A stretch of DNA of 10,629 nucleotides from Lentihominibacter faecis. Lineage in GTDB: Bacteria; Bacillota; Clostridia; Peptostreptococcales; Anaerovoracaceae. The stretch spans positions 1 to 10,629 of the forward strand of contig NZ_JACRWC010000011.1 of NCBI RefSeq assembly GCF_014306095.1. The letters are read 5' to 3'. Positions 1-6,370 of the stretch are shown here, piece after piece. The position numbers and the translations under genes are program-made. Every line of letters begins with the position of its first letter. Position 1 is the first letter of the stretch. The notes under the pieces were generated by a model. That model searched no databases. It was given only the letters and a program-made list of their open reading frames with translations, and was not told where the DNA came from.

Positions 1-1
1 A

Positions 2-535
2 CAGTCTCTGTACCTGAAAGCCGGTGAGAAAATCTCTATAGAGGACTTGCTATACGGTATGATGCTGGTGTCTGGAAACGATTCGGCTGTTGCGCTTTCC
101 TGCGTTATTGGCGGAACACAGCAGCACTTTATAGAAATGATGAACAGGAGAGCGGATGCTATTGGCTGCACCGGCACGCATTTCACCAATCCCAACGGGT
201 TGTTTGATGAAGATCATTATACCACGGCGCGGGATCTGGCGAATATCACGCGTACTGCCATGAAAAACAAGACCTTTAGAAGGATGGTAGCTGCAAAGGA
301 GTGGAATGCAGATCGCCCCGGGAGCACGTACCGGCATTTTGTCAACAAGAACAAGACTGTTCGTCAGTTTGATGGGGGTAACGGGGTCAAGATCGGCTAT
401 ACCAAGGCTTCCGGGCGAACCCTTGCGGCTTCTGCTACCCGAGATGGAAAGAACGTCATCTGTGTTGTCATGAGTGCGCCCAACTGGTTCCAGGATGCTT
501 ACCGGCTGATGGAATACGGTTTTGATGTGCTGTGA
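2..535 (+). CDS. D-alanyl-D-alanine carboxypeptidase (peptidase S11, penicillin-binding protein 5/DacF type), 5'-truncated
   Basis: The gene is open from the left edge, so its signal peptide and the SxxK active-site serine lie outside the window; 177 residues are visible. The first visible residues (LKAGEKISIEDLLYGMMLVSGND) carry the family's SxN motif as SGN, followed by the usual 'TNPNGLFDEDHYTTARDLA' stretch. The third motif, normally KTG, reads KIG in GVKIGYTKASGRTLAASA. The family trims the terminal D-Ala from peptidoglycan pentapeptides at the outer face of the membrane. The protein ends about 60 residues after the third motif, so the C-terminal beta-rich domain and amphipathic anchor of full PBP5 proteins are absent; short versions of this kind are known among Firmicutes. 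A TTG within the frame at 47 is internal, because homology continues upstream of it. Family assignment is firm; the exact paralogue (DacF, DacB and so on) is not. Confidence 0.93.
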   Translation, partial: QSLYLKAGEKISIEDLLYGMMLVSGNDSAVALSCVIGGTQQHFIEMMNRRADAIGCTGTHFTNPNGLFDEDHYTTARDLANITRTAMKNKTFRRMVAAKEWNADRPGSTYRHFVNKNKTVRQFDGGNGVKIGYTKASGRTLAASATRDGKNVICVVMSAPNWFQDAYRLMEYGFDVL

Positions 536-547
536 TCGCATCTTTCT

Positions 548-574
548 CATCTTGCTTATCTTGCTCGTCTTGCG
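548..574. repeat. 9-bp tandem repeat, three copies
   Basis: Three back-to-back copies of a 9-base unit (CATCTTGCT, TATCTTGCT, CGTCTTGCG) lie just after the carboxypeptidase stop. The arms TCGCA (near 536) and TGCGA (571-575) could pair around them, but no T-run follows, so I do not call a terminator. The rest of the 536-622 gap shows no gene. Confidence 0.75.
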
Positions 575-622
575 ATGTGTTTTCGCTTGTCGAGTTCCGC
601 TTTGTCACAGTTTTGACCGAAA

Positions 623-656
623 CCTCCTTCGCTGCATATGCTAATGGCAAAGGAGG
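623..656 (+). promoter_or_regulatory. Dyad that buries the ribosome-binding site of the PyrK-like gene
   Basis: CCTCCTT (623-629) is the exact complement of AAGGAGG (650-656), the ribosome-binding site placed 6 bases before the ATG at 663. A self-complementary GCATATGC lies in the loop (634-641). If transcribed, the hairpin would hide the ribosome site. A weak promoter (TTGACC at 613-618, 18-base spacer, TATGCT at 637-642) overlaps it; transcripts from that promoter would start too late to contain the left arm. The left arm and loop resemble the dyad at 8746-8786. Confidence 0.5.
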
Positions 657-662
657 CAAATC

Positions 663-1790
663 ATGACGTATTTTAATCCAATCTGTGCTGACGTCGGCAC
701 ACGGAACTGCCCCTGCCCGCTGGCAGAAACCGGGGATTGCCTGGTATGCAGCAGATTATCAGGCGCACGGGAATGCAGCTGCAGGTGGGCAGGCGTCTGC
801 GTTTATAATGAATATATGCAAAACGGGAGCATGGTGCGAACAAAAAGGAAGGCTCGGAGCACCGAGATCCTGCAAAGGCTCCGGCAAGGCGATGATCTGC
901 TTATGCTGCAGCTTCGTGTTCCGCGAGGTTTTGCTCTGGAAGCATCCCGGCCGGGTTCTTTTTTATTTCTGAAACCACCTGGAGCACCGGAGATGACCAG
1001 TGTTCCCGTCTCTGTCATGGCAGCGGATGTGGAGCACGAAAGTCTCTGGGTCATCCTCAAGATCATTTCTGCAAAGACGAAAGCCCTTGCTGCCTGTGAG
1101 GATTTTCTGGAAATGAGAGGTATTTATCGCAGTGGTCTGCTGGGCAAAGGTGCTGCCGGGATGCTGGACCTGCATGATCCGGGGATTTCTGTCCGAAAGC
1201 GCTGGCTTATTTTGACCAAAGGAGTGGGATTCGCTCCGGCAGTGAATCTGATCCGGTGGGCTGCGGGCCGGGTCGACATTCATGTGATCGCTGATCCGGA
1301 AAAGGTCGGCGATGATGTGATCCGCCAGCAGTTTCGCGCCTGGCAGCCGGAGGCTTACAGGAGTGAGGGCGGGCGCTTTCGTCTGGAGTTTCAGTCGCTG
1401 GCGAAGCTGCTGGAGCAACCCGCGGCAGCTTCGCCTTTGCAGCAAACCGACTCGATTACCACTGCCCCCCCTGCCACTGCCCTGCACACGTCCGACTCGA
1501 TTACCACTGCCCTGCACACGTCCGACTCGCACGACCCTGATCTGAACGCGCCTTGCCTGCAGCAAACCGACTATGACCGAATTTTCCTGCTTGCATCCGA
1601 CTATTACATCAAACGCCTGTCGGCTGTGATGAAAATCCCGCCGGAGAAACTGGTCTTCTGCAATAACTTCCATCTGTGCTGCGGAGAAGGGATCTGCGGC
1701 GCCTGCGGTCATGTGGACGCTAAGGGAAATCTCCGCAAAATGTGTAAATGCCGGGAATTTTCTGCCCTGGATTTTTTACTTCCCGAGTAA
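663..1790 (+). CDS. PyrK-like FAD/NAD-binding electron-transfer protein with [2Fe-2S] domain and extra cysteine-rich N-terminus
   Basis: The protein has 375 residues in three parts. Residues 1-50 hold eight cysteines (C8, C16, C18, C26, C29, C38, C40, C46), suggesting one or two extra Fe-S clusters or a metal site. Residues about 65-320 resemble a ferredoxin-reductase fold: an FAD-type segment (PGSFLFLKPPG) and an NAD-type loop (TKGVGFAPAVNL). The tail has C340-x4-C345-x2-C348-x12-C361, the [2Fe-2S] pattern of PyrK, the electron-transfer subunit of dihydroorotate dehydrogenase B. Such subunits pass electrons between NAD(P)H and a partner flavoprotein. No pyrD is nearby, so a pyrimidine role is unlikely. 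The FAD oxidoreductase at 8793 is a candidate partner because it has a similar leader dyad; this is inference. The ATG at 663 has AAGGAGG 6 bases upstream. A 40-codon repetitive insert sits at about residues 259-303. The real electron donor and acceptor are unknown. Confidence 0.82.
   Translation: MTYFNPICADVGTRNCPCPLAETGDCLVCSRLSGARECSCRWAGVCVYNEYMQNGSMVRTKRKARSTEILQRLRQGDDLLMLQLRVPRGFALEASRPGSFLFLKPPGAPEMTSVPVSVMAADVEHESLWVILKIISAKTKALAACEDFLEMRGIYRSGLLGKGAAGMLDLHDPGISVRKRWLILTKGVGFAPAVNLIRWAAGRVDIHVIADPEKVGDDVIRQQFRAWQPEAYRSEGGRFRLEFQSLAKLLEQPAAASPLQQTDSITTAPPATALHTSDSITTALHTSDSHDPDLNAPCLQQTDYDRIFLLASDYYIKRLSAVMKIPPEKLVFCNNFHLCCGEGICGACGHVDAKGNLRKMCKCREFSALDFLLPE
1438..1572 (+). repeat. 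In-frame repetitive insert in the PyrK-like gene (two 30-bp copies bounded by a 15-bp direct repeat)
   Basis: TGCAGCAAACCGACT occurs at 1438-1452 and 1558-1572, exactly 120 bases (40 codons) apart. Between them is a 30-base unit repeated at 1476-1505 and 1506-1535, encoding the 10-residue period TALHTSDSIT. A partial third copy precedes them. Frame is kept, and the peptide is Thr/Ser/Ala/Asp-rich, probably a disordered loop in the nucleotide-binding domain. Confidence 0.85.
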
Positions 1791-1815
1791 AATGATATTT
1801 CGATCGCGCACCATT

Positions 1816-1863
1816 TTAGCTTCTACCTTAGTCTCTACATTAGCTTCTACACTAGCCGCTGCA
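1816..1863. repeat. 12-bp tandem repeat, four copies
   Basis: Four contiguous 12-base units (TTAGCTTCTACC, TTAGTCTCTACA, TTAGCTTCTACA, CTAGCCGCTGCA) lie just after the PyrK-like stop codon. They are imperfect but in exact register. No gene explains them. Confidence 0.8.
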
Positions 1864-1873
1864 TCTCAAAAGC

Positions 1874-1945
1874 GTTTCAGTCAGTTTCGGGTCGATTATA
1901 AGGGGTAACTGACTGAAACAGACTGAGACTGACTGAAACAGACTG
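1874..1945. repeat. 13-bp inverted repeat joined to a 20-bp direct repeat
   Basis: GTTTCAGTCAGTT (1874-1886) is the perfect reverse complement of AACTGACTGAAAC (1907-1919). The right arm is also the start of a 19-base unit repeated at 1907-1925 and 1927-1945 with one difference. The hairpin has a 20-base loop and no following T-run, so it is not a standard terminator, though it may stabilise the 3' end of the upstream transcript. Confidence 0.7.
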
Positions 1946-1995
1946 CCCGTGCATCAAACGCCCGTTTATCCGAGATAAAAAATCTCAACTTGCCC

Positions 1996-2024
1996 TTGAC
2001 ATTTTCCTTCTTGAGAAATATAAT
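1996..2024 (+). promoter_or_regulatory. Consensus sigma-A promoter of the T-box/trpB2 transcript
   Basis: TTGACA (1996-2001) and TATAAT (2019-2024) are both perfect and are separated by the ideal 17 bases. Transcription should start near 2031, a little before the first conserved T-box elements. A strong promoter fits a gene controlled mainly by attenuation. Confidence 0.9.
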
Positions 2025-2164
2025 ACCACCAAGAACAATTTCAAAAATACAAACCGATGATTAAGAGTAGTAACTCGGGCATAGACCTCAAAGAGAGCCG
2101 CAGATGGTGGGATTGCGGCAGGAAAATCCGGAGTGAATGGACTTATGAGGGCAGACGAACCGCT

Positions 2165-2236
2165 CGCCGCAGCAGGCATTATCGCCGCAGCAGGCATTAT
2201 CGCCGCAGCAGGCATTACCCCTGCAGCAGGCGTTAT
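2165..2236 (+). repeat. 18-bp tandem repeat inside the T-box leader, four copies
   Basis: CGCCGCAGCAGGCATTAT occurs at 2165-2182 and 2183-2200 without change, at 2201-2218 with one change, and in a degenerate copy at 2219-2236. It lies between the end of stem I and the region corresponding to stem III. It could be read as an Ala-Ala-Ala-Gly-Ile-Ile peptide, but the riboswitch context makes coding unlikely. Confidence 0.9.
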
Positions 2237-2358
2237 CGCTGAAAGCCGTGCGAGCCAAGTAGAAACTGACGGGATCTCCACCTGTAACAAAGGGAGCGCG
2301 TATCGAAAGCTGTACGTAGAACGAAGGGGCATTCCCCCGGGTGGCATAGCAGAAGTAT

Positions 2359-2396
2359 AACTTCTGTCCTGAGTTTTAAGGACAGAAGTTTTTTTT
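2359..2396 (+). terminator. Regulated intrinsic terminator of the T-box
   Basis: AACTTCTGTCC (2359-2369) pairs perfectly with GGACAGAAGTT (2380-2390), followed by a run of eight Ts. ACTTCTGT is shared with the antiterminator helix, so tRNA-stabilised antitermination prevents this hairpin. Confidence 0.95.
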
Positions 2397-2398
2397 AT

Positions 2399-2432
2399 GA
2401 GCCGATTGTATCTTAGATACAGCGCGCGGCTC
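2399..2432 (+). promoter_or_regulatory. Hairpin between the T-box terminator and the trpB2 ribosome site
   Basis: GAGCCG (2399-2404) pairs with CGGCTC (2427-2432), and inside it TGTATC (2407-2412) pairs with GATACA (2416-2421). It directly follows the terminator U-tract and ends 5 bases before the AAAGGAG ribosome site (2438-2444). It might stabilise the 5' end of read-through mRNA after processing; no function is shown. Confidence 0.5.
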
Positions 2433-2451
2433 AAACGAAAGGAGCACCATC

Positions 2452-3834
2452 ATGACAATCAAAGTACCACACAGATTATATTTAACCGAAGACCAGATCC
2501 CGCAGCAATGGTATAACCTGCGCGCTGATATGAAAGAGCAGGCAGCGCCGATGATCAATCCGGCAACCGGGAAACCGGCGGTAGTGGAAGACCTTTACCC
2601 GGTATTCTGCAAAGAACTGGCCCAGCAGGAAATGGACAACGAAACGAGATACTTCGACATCCCGGAAGAAGTCCGCGATATCTATAAGATCTATCGCCCG
2701 GCACCGCTTTGCAGAGCTTACAATCTGGAAAAAGCCCTGGACACGCCAGCGAAGATCTACTATAAATTCGAAGGAAACAACACATCTGGCAGTCATAAGC
2801 TCAACTCCGCAGTGGCACAGGCTTACTACGCTAAGAAGGAAGGCCTCAAGGGTGTGACTACAGAAACCGGTGCAGGTCAGTGGGGAACAGCACTTTCCGA
2901 AGCATGTTCTTATTTTGGTCTCGACCTGCAGGTGTACATGGTCAAAGTTTCCTATAACCAAAAGCCGTTCCGTAAGGACATCATGAAGACGTTTGGCGCA
3001 CAGGTCTTTGCATCTCCATCCGATCGGACGGAGGCAGGCAGAAAGATCCTGGCAGAAGACCCGGACAACAGCGGAAGCCTTGGATGCGCTATTTCGGAAG
3101 CTGTAGAAGTAGCAGTGACCAACGAAGGATACCGCTACGTGCTGGGCTCCGTGCTCAACCAGGTGCTCCTTCACCAGTCGATCATCGGCCTGGAATCCAA
3201 GATCGCCATGGAACAGCTGGACGAGTACCCGGACATCGTCATCGGATGTGCCGGCGGCGGTTCCAACCTGGGCGGCCTCATCGCGCCGTTCATGCAGGAC
3301 AAACTGACCGGCAAAGCTGATCCGCGCATCATCGCTGTGGAACCGGCATCCTGTCCGTCCCTTACAAGAGGCGTTTATAAATATGACTTCTGCGACACGG
3401 GCAAGATCACGCCGATGGCTAAAATGTACACCCTGGGCTGCACCTTCAAGCCTTCTGCAAACCACGCCGGCGGCCTCCGCTACCATGGCATGTCCCCGAT
3501 CCTTTCCAAGCTGTATGCAGACAAGTACATGGAAGCAGAATCCTACGAACAGACAAAAGTTTTCGAAGCGGCCGTTCAGTTCGCCAAGCTGGAAACGATC
3601 CTTCCGGCACCGGAATCTGCACACGCGATCCGCGGAGCCATTGACGAAGCACTGAAATGCAAAGAAACCGGCGAAACCAAGACGATCCTCTTCGGCCTCA
3701 CAGGAACCGGCTATTTCGATATGACTGCTTATGCAGCTTACAACGAAGGCCGCATGAGCGACAGCGTTCCGACAGACGAAGAGCTGCAGCCGTCCATCGA
3801 TGCGCTGCCGACTATCCCGGGGATCCAGGAGTAA
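2452..3834 (+). CDS. trpB: Tryptophan synthase beta subunit, TrpB2-type (PLP-dependent)
   Basis: The 460-residue protein would condense indole with L-serine to give L-tryptophan in the cytoplasm. The PLP lysine is K116 in SGSHKLNSA, the catalytic glutamate is E138 in TETGAGQWG, and the phosphate-binding glycine loop is GCAGGGSN (265-272). The N-terminus (about 50 residues longer than classical TrpB1) and the segments RPAPLCRAYNLEK and GAGQWG (not GAGQHG) mark the TrpB2 class. The ATG at 2452 follows AAAGGAG. No trpA is adjacent, so the enzyme may use free indole from scavenging or tryptophanase. The upstream T-box switches it on when tRNA-Trp is uncharged, which supports a real role in tryptophan supply. 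A terminator follows at 3969. The gene has even, GC-rich codon use like the hydrogenase. Confidence 0.95.
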   Translation: MTIKVPHRLYLTEDQIPQQWYNLRADMKEQAAPMINPATGKPAVVEDLYPVFCKELAQQEMDNETRYFDIPEEVRDIYKIYRPAPLCRAYNLEKALDTPAKIYYKFEGNNTSGSHKLNSAVAQAYYAKKEGLKGVTTETGAGQWGTALSEACSYFGLDLQVYMVKVSYNQKPFRKDIMKTFGAQVFASPSDRTEAGRKILAEDPDNSGSLGCAISEAVEVAVTNEGYRYVLGSVLNQVLLHQSIIGLESKIAMEQLDEYPDIVIGCAGGGSNLGGLIAPFMQDKLTGKADPRIIAVEPASCPSLTRGVYKYDFCDTGKITPMAKMYTLGCTFKPSANHAGGLRYHGMSPILSKLYADKYMEAESYEQTKVFEAAVQFAKLETILPAPESAHAIRGAIDEALKCKETGETKTILFGLTGTGYFDMTAYAAYNEGRMSDSVPTDEELQPSIDALPTIPGIQE

Positions 3835-3905
3835 GCTGATATCGACGTTGCTGATGCAGCGGACGGACTCGCAGATTCAGCATTAGCAATCGCATCACGT
3901 CGCGA

Positions 3906-3953
3906 TCCTGCAAAATTTTCTGCTGAATTTCCTGCAAAGCTTCCTGCAAAGAC
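3906..3953. repeat. 12-bp tandem repeat, four copies
   Basis: Four contiguous 12-base units (TCCTGCAAAATT, TTCTGCTGAATT, TCCTGCAAAGCT, TCCTGCAAAGAC) lie between the trpB2 stop and the terminator. The unit is unrelated in sequence to the 12-base unit at 1816. The remainder of 3835-3905 holds no gene I can support. Confidence 0.8.
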
Positions 3954-3968
3954 TTCGCACAACAAAAC

Positions 3969-4013
3969 GGGGCTGTCGCCCTAACGATCTTAAATCGTTA
4001 ATGCGACAGCCCC
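3969..4013. terminator. Bidirectional intrinsic terminator between convergent trpB2 and the EamA gene
   Basis: GGGGCTGTCGC (3969-3979) pairs perfectly with GCGACAGCCCC (4003-4013); inside, TAACGAT pairs with ATCGTTA. On the plus strand a T-rich TTCTTAT follows. On the minus strand GTTTTGTTG follows. It serves both trpB2 and the minus-strand transporter gene ending at 4034. Confidence 0.92.
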
Positions 4014-4033
4014 TTCTTATATTGTTCATGACC

Positions 4034-4954
4034 TTAATGCTTCACATCTGCCAGCTTTGGATGCCCTTGCTTGGTTTGTGCAGCTCCGGCTCCTTTCAGC
4101 GTGAACACGATGACACTGGCAATGATGATGGCGCCACCGATAAACGTTCCCATGTCAGGGACTTCCCGCAGCATGATAAAACCGATGATGGCCGCGATCA
4201 GCGGATTGACGAACATGTAGTTGGTCACTTCGCTGGTGCGGTCTGCAATAGCGATCGCCTTGCTCCAGGACAGGTATGCCAGCGCGCTTGGGAATACGCT
4301 GAGATAGATCCCGCTCAGGTTAGCTGAAAGACCGGCATTCGCCATGTCGTGGATCAGATCCGGTAGGAATACCATCGTCTGGATCGCCCCGAATACGGCA
4401 CTGTAGGTAACTACTTCCATAGCTGTGTAGCCCATTTCGGCGAACTTCCGGTTGAGGACGCTGTAGCCTGCAAATACGGAACCGCAAAGGAACATCCACA
4501 AGATACCAATGTTAATAGAAAGCACTCCATTCCATAGCAGGAGTACCGCCACACCGCCAAAAGCACATGCGATAGAGATCCAGCCGATCCAGTTGATCCG
4601 TTCGTGGTAAATAGTATAGAGCCCGATGGCGGTCAGGATCGGAGATGATGTGGTCACGATACTTCCGGTAGCTGATGTCAGTGTTGACATGCCGATGTTG
4701 AAAAACATGAAATAAGCCGAAAATCCCAGTACCCCGGACAGGAAAAACCACAGCAGATCTTTCTTGCAGAACGGCTTTCGGATATGACAGATCTTTCCGA
4801 TGATCAGCAGCACTATGGCTGAGATGCAGCACCGCTCGAAGCACAACGCCGAGGACGAAATAGCATCGCCCAGAAAACGCGTGAATGGAAACGCCGATCC
4901 CCACAGCAGGATCGTCAGAAATGCTAAACTGTGTGTCTTGATTTTGTTGTTCAT
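4034..4954 (-). CDS. EamA/DMT-superfamily transporter (putative metabolite exporter)
   Basis: The 306-residue protein is strongly hydrophobic with about ten membrane helices arranged as two EamA halves, the usual size and plan for RhaT/YdcZ-like drug/metabolite transporters. Typical signatures are LLWGSAFPFTRFLG at the N-terminus, the half-boundary LLWNGVLSINIGILWMFLCG, and SALAYLSWSKAIAIADRTSE in the second half. The substrate cannot be read from sequence; amino acids or other small metabolites are typical. The ATG at 4954 is chosen because GAGGGAAG lies just upstream and the helix pattern begins there; the frame is open a further 11 codons to 4987 without a better site. The ribosome site overlaps the stop of the small frame at 4965-5150, suggesting translational coupling. 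It converges on trpB2 and shares its terminator; a link to tryptophan or indole export is only a guess. Confidence 0.9.
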   Translation of the reverse strand: MNNKIKTHSLAFLTILLWGSAFPFTRFLGDAISSSALCFERCCISAIVLLIIGKICHIRKPFCKKDLLWFFLSGVLGFSAYFMFFNIGMSTLTSATGSIVTTSSPILTAIGLYTIYHERINWIGWISIACAFGGVAVLLLWNGVLSINIGILWMFLCGSVFAGYSVLNRKFAEMGYTAMEVVTYSAVFGAIQTMVFLPDLIHDMANAGLSANLSGIYLSVFPSALAYLSWSKAIAIADRTSEVTNYMFVNPLIAAIIGFIMLREVPDMGTFIGGAIIIASVIVFTLKGAGAAQTKQGHPKLADVKH

Positions 4955-4964
4955 AATACTTCCC

Positions 4965-5150
4965 TCATGTAAACATGGAAGCTGCAAAGAATGTCGCAGC
5001 CTCGTAGGTCAGAATGACCGGTACAAGTATAGTAACACAAAATGTAACTACTTTCATCAAAAATTCTGCAAATTTCGAAAATATTTTTTGCCAAGGGTGG
5101 TCGCCTTTGAGGATTTCCGCAAAGCTTCCTTTTATCATTTCGGCTGTCAA
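4965..5150 (-). CDS. Possible 61-residue single-helix membrane protein
   Basis: The frame fills most of the 209-base gap between the ATPase stop (5163) and the EamA start (4954), on the same strand. It begins with TTG at 5150 (AGGA 4 bases upstream) or with ATG at 5138. The product has a charged N-terminal part (KGDHPWQKIFSKF) and one long hydrophobic stretch (VVTFCVTILVPVILTYEAA), so a small membrane protein is plausible. Its stop codon TGA is part of the EamA ribosome site GAGGGAAG. I do not recognise a family. It could also be an untranslated spacer. Confidence 0.42.
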   Translation of the reverse strand: MTAEMIKGSFAEILKGDHPWQKIFSKFAEFLMKVVTFCVTILVPVILTYEAATFFAASMFT

Positions 5151-5162
5151 AATTTCCTGGGA

Positions 5163-6359
5163 CTACTCCTGCAGCAGCCAGTCTGCTATATCATAAATTT
5201 CAATCCCTTCGTGACTGTATTTCGGATGTTTTGTCCGGGCAATGATCATCTTCGGATAGGCGTCACGTATCTGCAGAAGTGGGGATACTTCCCGCTCAAA
5301 AGTTTTTTCTTCGGAAATATTATCACTCACCTGAATATAAATTTTTTCGCTGCCTCTTTGTGCGACAAAGTCGATTTCTTTCTGATACAGCTTTCCTACG
5401 TAAACATCATATCCGCGGCGAAGCAGCTCGATGCATACTATATTTTCATAGACCCTGCCATAATCCATATTTCTGCTGCCGAGAATTGCATAACGAATTC
5501 CGCTGTCACAGAGATAAAATTTTTCAGAGTTCGCAAGATACTTTTTTCCTCGAATATCGTAGCGTTTAATATCGTAAAATACAAAAGCATTGCACAGATA
5601 TTTAATATATTTACTGACAGTTACATGATTTGTTGGAGTATCATTCGCCGCCAGCAGCTGACTGACCTTATTGGGAGACGTCAGATTGCTGATATTGTCC
5701 ATGAGAAACTCGCTTAATCTTTGCAGAACCAAAGTGTCAGGCAGGGCATATTTTTGTACCAGATCCCTCGTTACAATGGTTTCGTAAACTTCTTTAATAT
5801 AATTTGTCCGGTCTTTTTCTGTTCTGTATGCATAGGAACCAGCCAAACCGCCTTTTAGGGAATAATCGTCAAAAAGTTTGTCTTTATCCTGAACAGTATC
5901 GTTGTACTGGCAATATTCCTGGAAACTGAACGGAAACACGTGAATCTCAATATATCGGCCGGTAAAAAGAGTTGCTAAGTCAGCACTTAGCAGAAATGCA
6001 TTGGAGCCTGTTACATAGATATCATATTTGTTTTTTGAGTACAGGCTGTTGATTGCCAGCTCAAAGTGCGGGCACATCTGAACTTCATCCACAAAAAGAT
6101 AATTTTCTTTTCCCTCTTGATAGCGTTCTTCTACATAAGCGTGCAGGGCATGGTATTCTTTGATTTCTTCAAATGCCAGATCCATAAAGTCGATGAATAT
6201 AATATTGATGTTTTCCAAATGACTTTTCAGATACTCAATATATGCCTGCATCAATTTTGATTTGCCGGAACGACGGATACCTGTAATGATTTTGATATCA
6301 GGAGTTCCGTTCAGTTGGATGATTCTATCAAGATATTTTTTCCTCGTAATAGTTTTCAT
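5163..6359 (-). CDS. AAA-family ATPase with C-terminal DUF4143 domain
   Basis: The protein has 398 residues from the ATG at 6359 (a TTG at 6377 has no ribosome site). The N-terminal AAA_14 ATPase has Walker A GIRRSGKS (27-34), Walker B NYLFVDEVQ (86-94) and a sensor-like VTGSNA (116-121). A winged-helix-like linker (TVSKYIKYLCNAFVFYDIKR) leads to the DUF4143 domain, which carries a nuclease-like arrangement: GRVYENIVCIELLRRG, then EIDFVAQ and IYIQVS. The last position is QxS rather than the ExK of active PD-(D/E)xK nucleases. The family is widespread in anaerobes, often in many copies, and has no settled function; defence and nucleic-acid roles have been suggested. The gene is AT-richer than its neighbours, consistent with transfer. 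Two 35-bp dyads upstream (6371-6491) may be its operators. It probably heads an operon with the small frame and the EamA gene. Confidence 0.93.
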   Translation of the reverse strand: MKTITRKKYLDRIIQLNGTPDIKIITGIRRSGKSKLMQAYIEYLKSHLENINIIFIDFMDLAFEEIKEYHALHAYVEERYQEGKENYLFVDEVQMCPHFELAINSLYSKNKYDIYVTGSNAFLLSADLATLFTGRYIEIHVFPFSFQEYCQYNDTVQDKDKLFDDYSLKGGLAGSYAYRTEKDRTNYIKEVYETIVTRDLVQKYALPDTLVLQRLSEFLMDNISNLTSPNKVSQLLAANDTPTNHVTVSKYIKYLCNAFVFYDIKRYDIRGKKYLANSEKFYLCDSGIRYAILGSRNMDYGRVYENIVCIELLRRGYDVYVGKLYQKEIDFVAQRGSEKIYIQVSDNISEEKTFEREVSPLLQIRDAYPKMIIARTKHPKYSHEGIEIYDIADWLLQE

Positions 6360-6370
6360 ATAGTTTACCA

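Larger units (their letters stand above)
2031..2398 (+). ncRNA. Tryptophan-specific T-box riboswitch leader
   Basis: This leader reads uncharged tRNA and decides whether transcription continues into trpB2. Visible parts: the stem I start (AAGAGTAGTAA, near 2060), the conserved AGAGAG segment before 2100, and a specifier loop GTGAATGGAC whose codon TGG (2138-2140) is tryptophan. The antiterminator is GGG (2339-2341), a 7-base bulge TGGCATA (2342-2348), GCAGAAGT (2349-2356), loop, ACTTCTGT (2360-2367), CCT (2368-2370). The bulge UGGC complements a GCCA acceptor end, as expected for tRNA-Trp with discriminator G. The antiterminator's 3' arm is also the terminator's 5' arm, so the two exclude each other. 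The T-box sequence is GGGTGGCATAGCAG rather than the usual GGGTGGNACCGCG. An 18-bp repeat array swells the region after stem I. Stem II/III boundaries are not drawn. Confidence 0.9.

Noticed and set aside
1711..1908. Frame giving an Ala-Ser-Thr-Leu repeat peptide after the PyrK-like gene
   Set aside because: It begins inside the PyrK-like gene in another frame and depends only on the 12-bp tandem repeat; no ribosome site.
1874..1919. Intrinsic terminator after the PyrK-like gene
   Set aside because: The 13-bp stem is perfect but the loop is 20 bases and no T-run follows, so I list it only as a repeat.
2057..2360. Short frames encoding Ala-Ala-Gly-Ile-Ile repeats upstream of trpB2
   Set aside because: The region is the T-box leader; the repeat peptide is a by-product of the 18-bp array and there is no suitable ribosome site.
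2482..3624. Long minus-strand frame (380 codons) opposite trpB2
   Set aside because: It is entirely antisense to a clearly recognisable enzyme, is rich in Cys, His, Arg and Phe as expected of a shadow frame, and has no family resemblance or ribosome site.
4800..5717. Plus-strand frame of 305 codons
   Set aside because: It runs antisense across the start of the EamA gene and half of the DUF4143 ATPase, both strongly supported; composition is shadow-like.
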